From a bacterium (GTDB lineage: Bacteria > Bacillota > Clostridia > Oscillospirales > Oscillospiraceae): a stretch of 20,876 nt of DNA. The position numbers and the translations under genes were made by a program. Location: assembly GCA_019424865.1 (NCBI GenBank), contig JAHYYS010000048.1, positions 1 through 20,876 of the forward strand, given 5' to 3'. Positions 20,829-20,876 of the stretch are shown here, piece by piece. The notes under the pieces were generated by a model. It ran no database searches and had not been told where the DNA came from. It worked only from the letters and a program-made list of their open reading frames with translations. Position 1 is the stretch's first letter. Each line of letters starts with the position of its first letter.

Positions 20829-20876
20829 GTGACCCAGCGGAGATTCGAACTCCGGACACCCTGCTTAAAAGGCAGG
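20827..20876 (-). tRNA. tRNA-Lys(TTT), 3' part (runs off the window)
   Basis: The minus strand reads an anticodon stem CCTGC/GCAGG around the loop CTTTTAA (anticodon TTT), variable loop GTGTC, T arm CGGAG-TTCGAAT-CTCCG, acceptor strand CTGGGTC, discriminator A and encoded CCA. The D arm and the 5' acceptor strand (expected GACCCAG) lie beyond base 20876. Confidence 0.93.

Noticed and set aside
20155..20859. Long minus-strand open frame of 234 codons through the repeat modules
   Set aside because: It runs across hairpins, terminator copies and part of the tRNA-Lys gene, has no ribosome site, and its translation repeats only because the DNA repeats. Treated as a spurious frame.
15136..20876. 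Complete prophage inserted at tRNA-Lys
   Set aside because: No integrase, terminase, portal, capsid or replication gene is present, and I found no second copy of the tRNA 3' end left of the module.

Overview
The window reads as a chromosomal segment of a GC-rich, low-copy-repeat-bearing Firmicute. The best guess is the gut Oscillospiraceae/Ruminococcaceae (Flavonifractor/Intestinimonas/Lawsonibacter-like). This rests on Gram-positive style promoters and strong GGAGG ribosome sites, an LTA-synthase-type enzyme, SLH domains, a Hol44-type holin, TTG/GTG starts and a tRNA gene with encoded CCA. The genus is inference.

Left part (1-2130, minus strand): the start of elongation factor P with its own promoter; a membrane-anchored GH3 beta-N-acetylhexosaminidase (NagZ-like); then about 300 bases packed with palindromes, including two 47-base direct repeats and a perfect 22-base inverted repeat that probably terminates the next gene. 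Envelope block (2131-12187): an LTA-synthase-like phosphoglycerol transferase (minus) is divergent from a histidine kinase/response regulator pair (plus). A terminator follows, then a MacAB-like efflux operon (adaptor, ATPase, permease) and a secreted SLH-domain protein. An 11-base-periodic GTTTnGA direct repeat sits both in the LTA-synthase/kinase divergent promoter region and upstream of the efflux adaptor. This makes the response regulator a good candidate for controlling its own operon, the transporter and perhaps the LTA synthase: an envelope-stress circuit readable from DNA.

Middle (12373-15047, minus): a VWA-domain protein and a MoxR-like AAA+ ATPase form an operon. The ATPase is broken by one extra G in a run of four.

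Right part (15136-20018): a LexA/CI-like XRE-S24 repressor (minus) is divergent from a compact seven-gene plus-strand operon: a protein with three HTH segments (sigma region 4-like), two unknown small proteins, a carbohydrate-binding tail-like protein, two small holin-like membrane proteins and an amidase endolysin. Three TCGCGA-centred operator sites overlap the two divergent promoters. No integrase, terminase, portal, capsid or replication gene is present, so this is either a prophage remnant or a domesticated, damage-inducible lysis module.

End (20019-20876): a terminator, then two diverged copies of a repeat module with many hairpins, the last abutting the 3' end of a partial tRNA-Lys(TTT) on the minus strand. 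The module's conserved parts are 98% identical over 138 bases. The hairpin at one fixed position differs in sequence between copies but stays perfectly paired in both.
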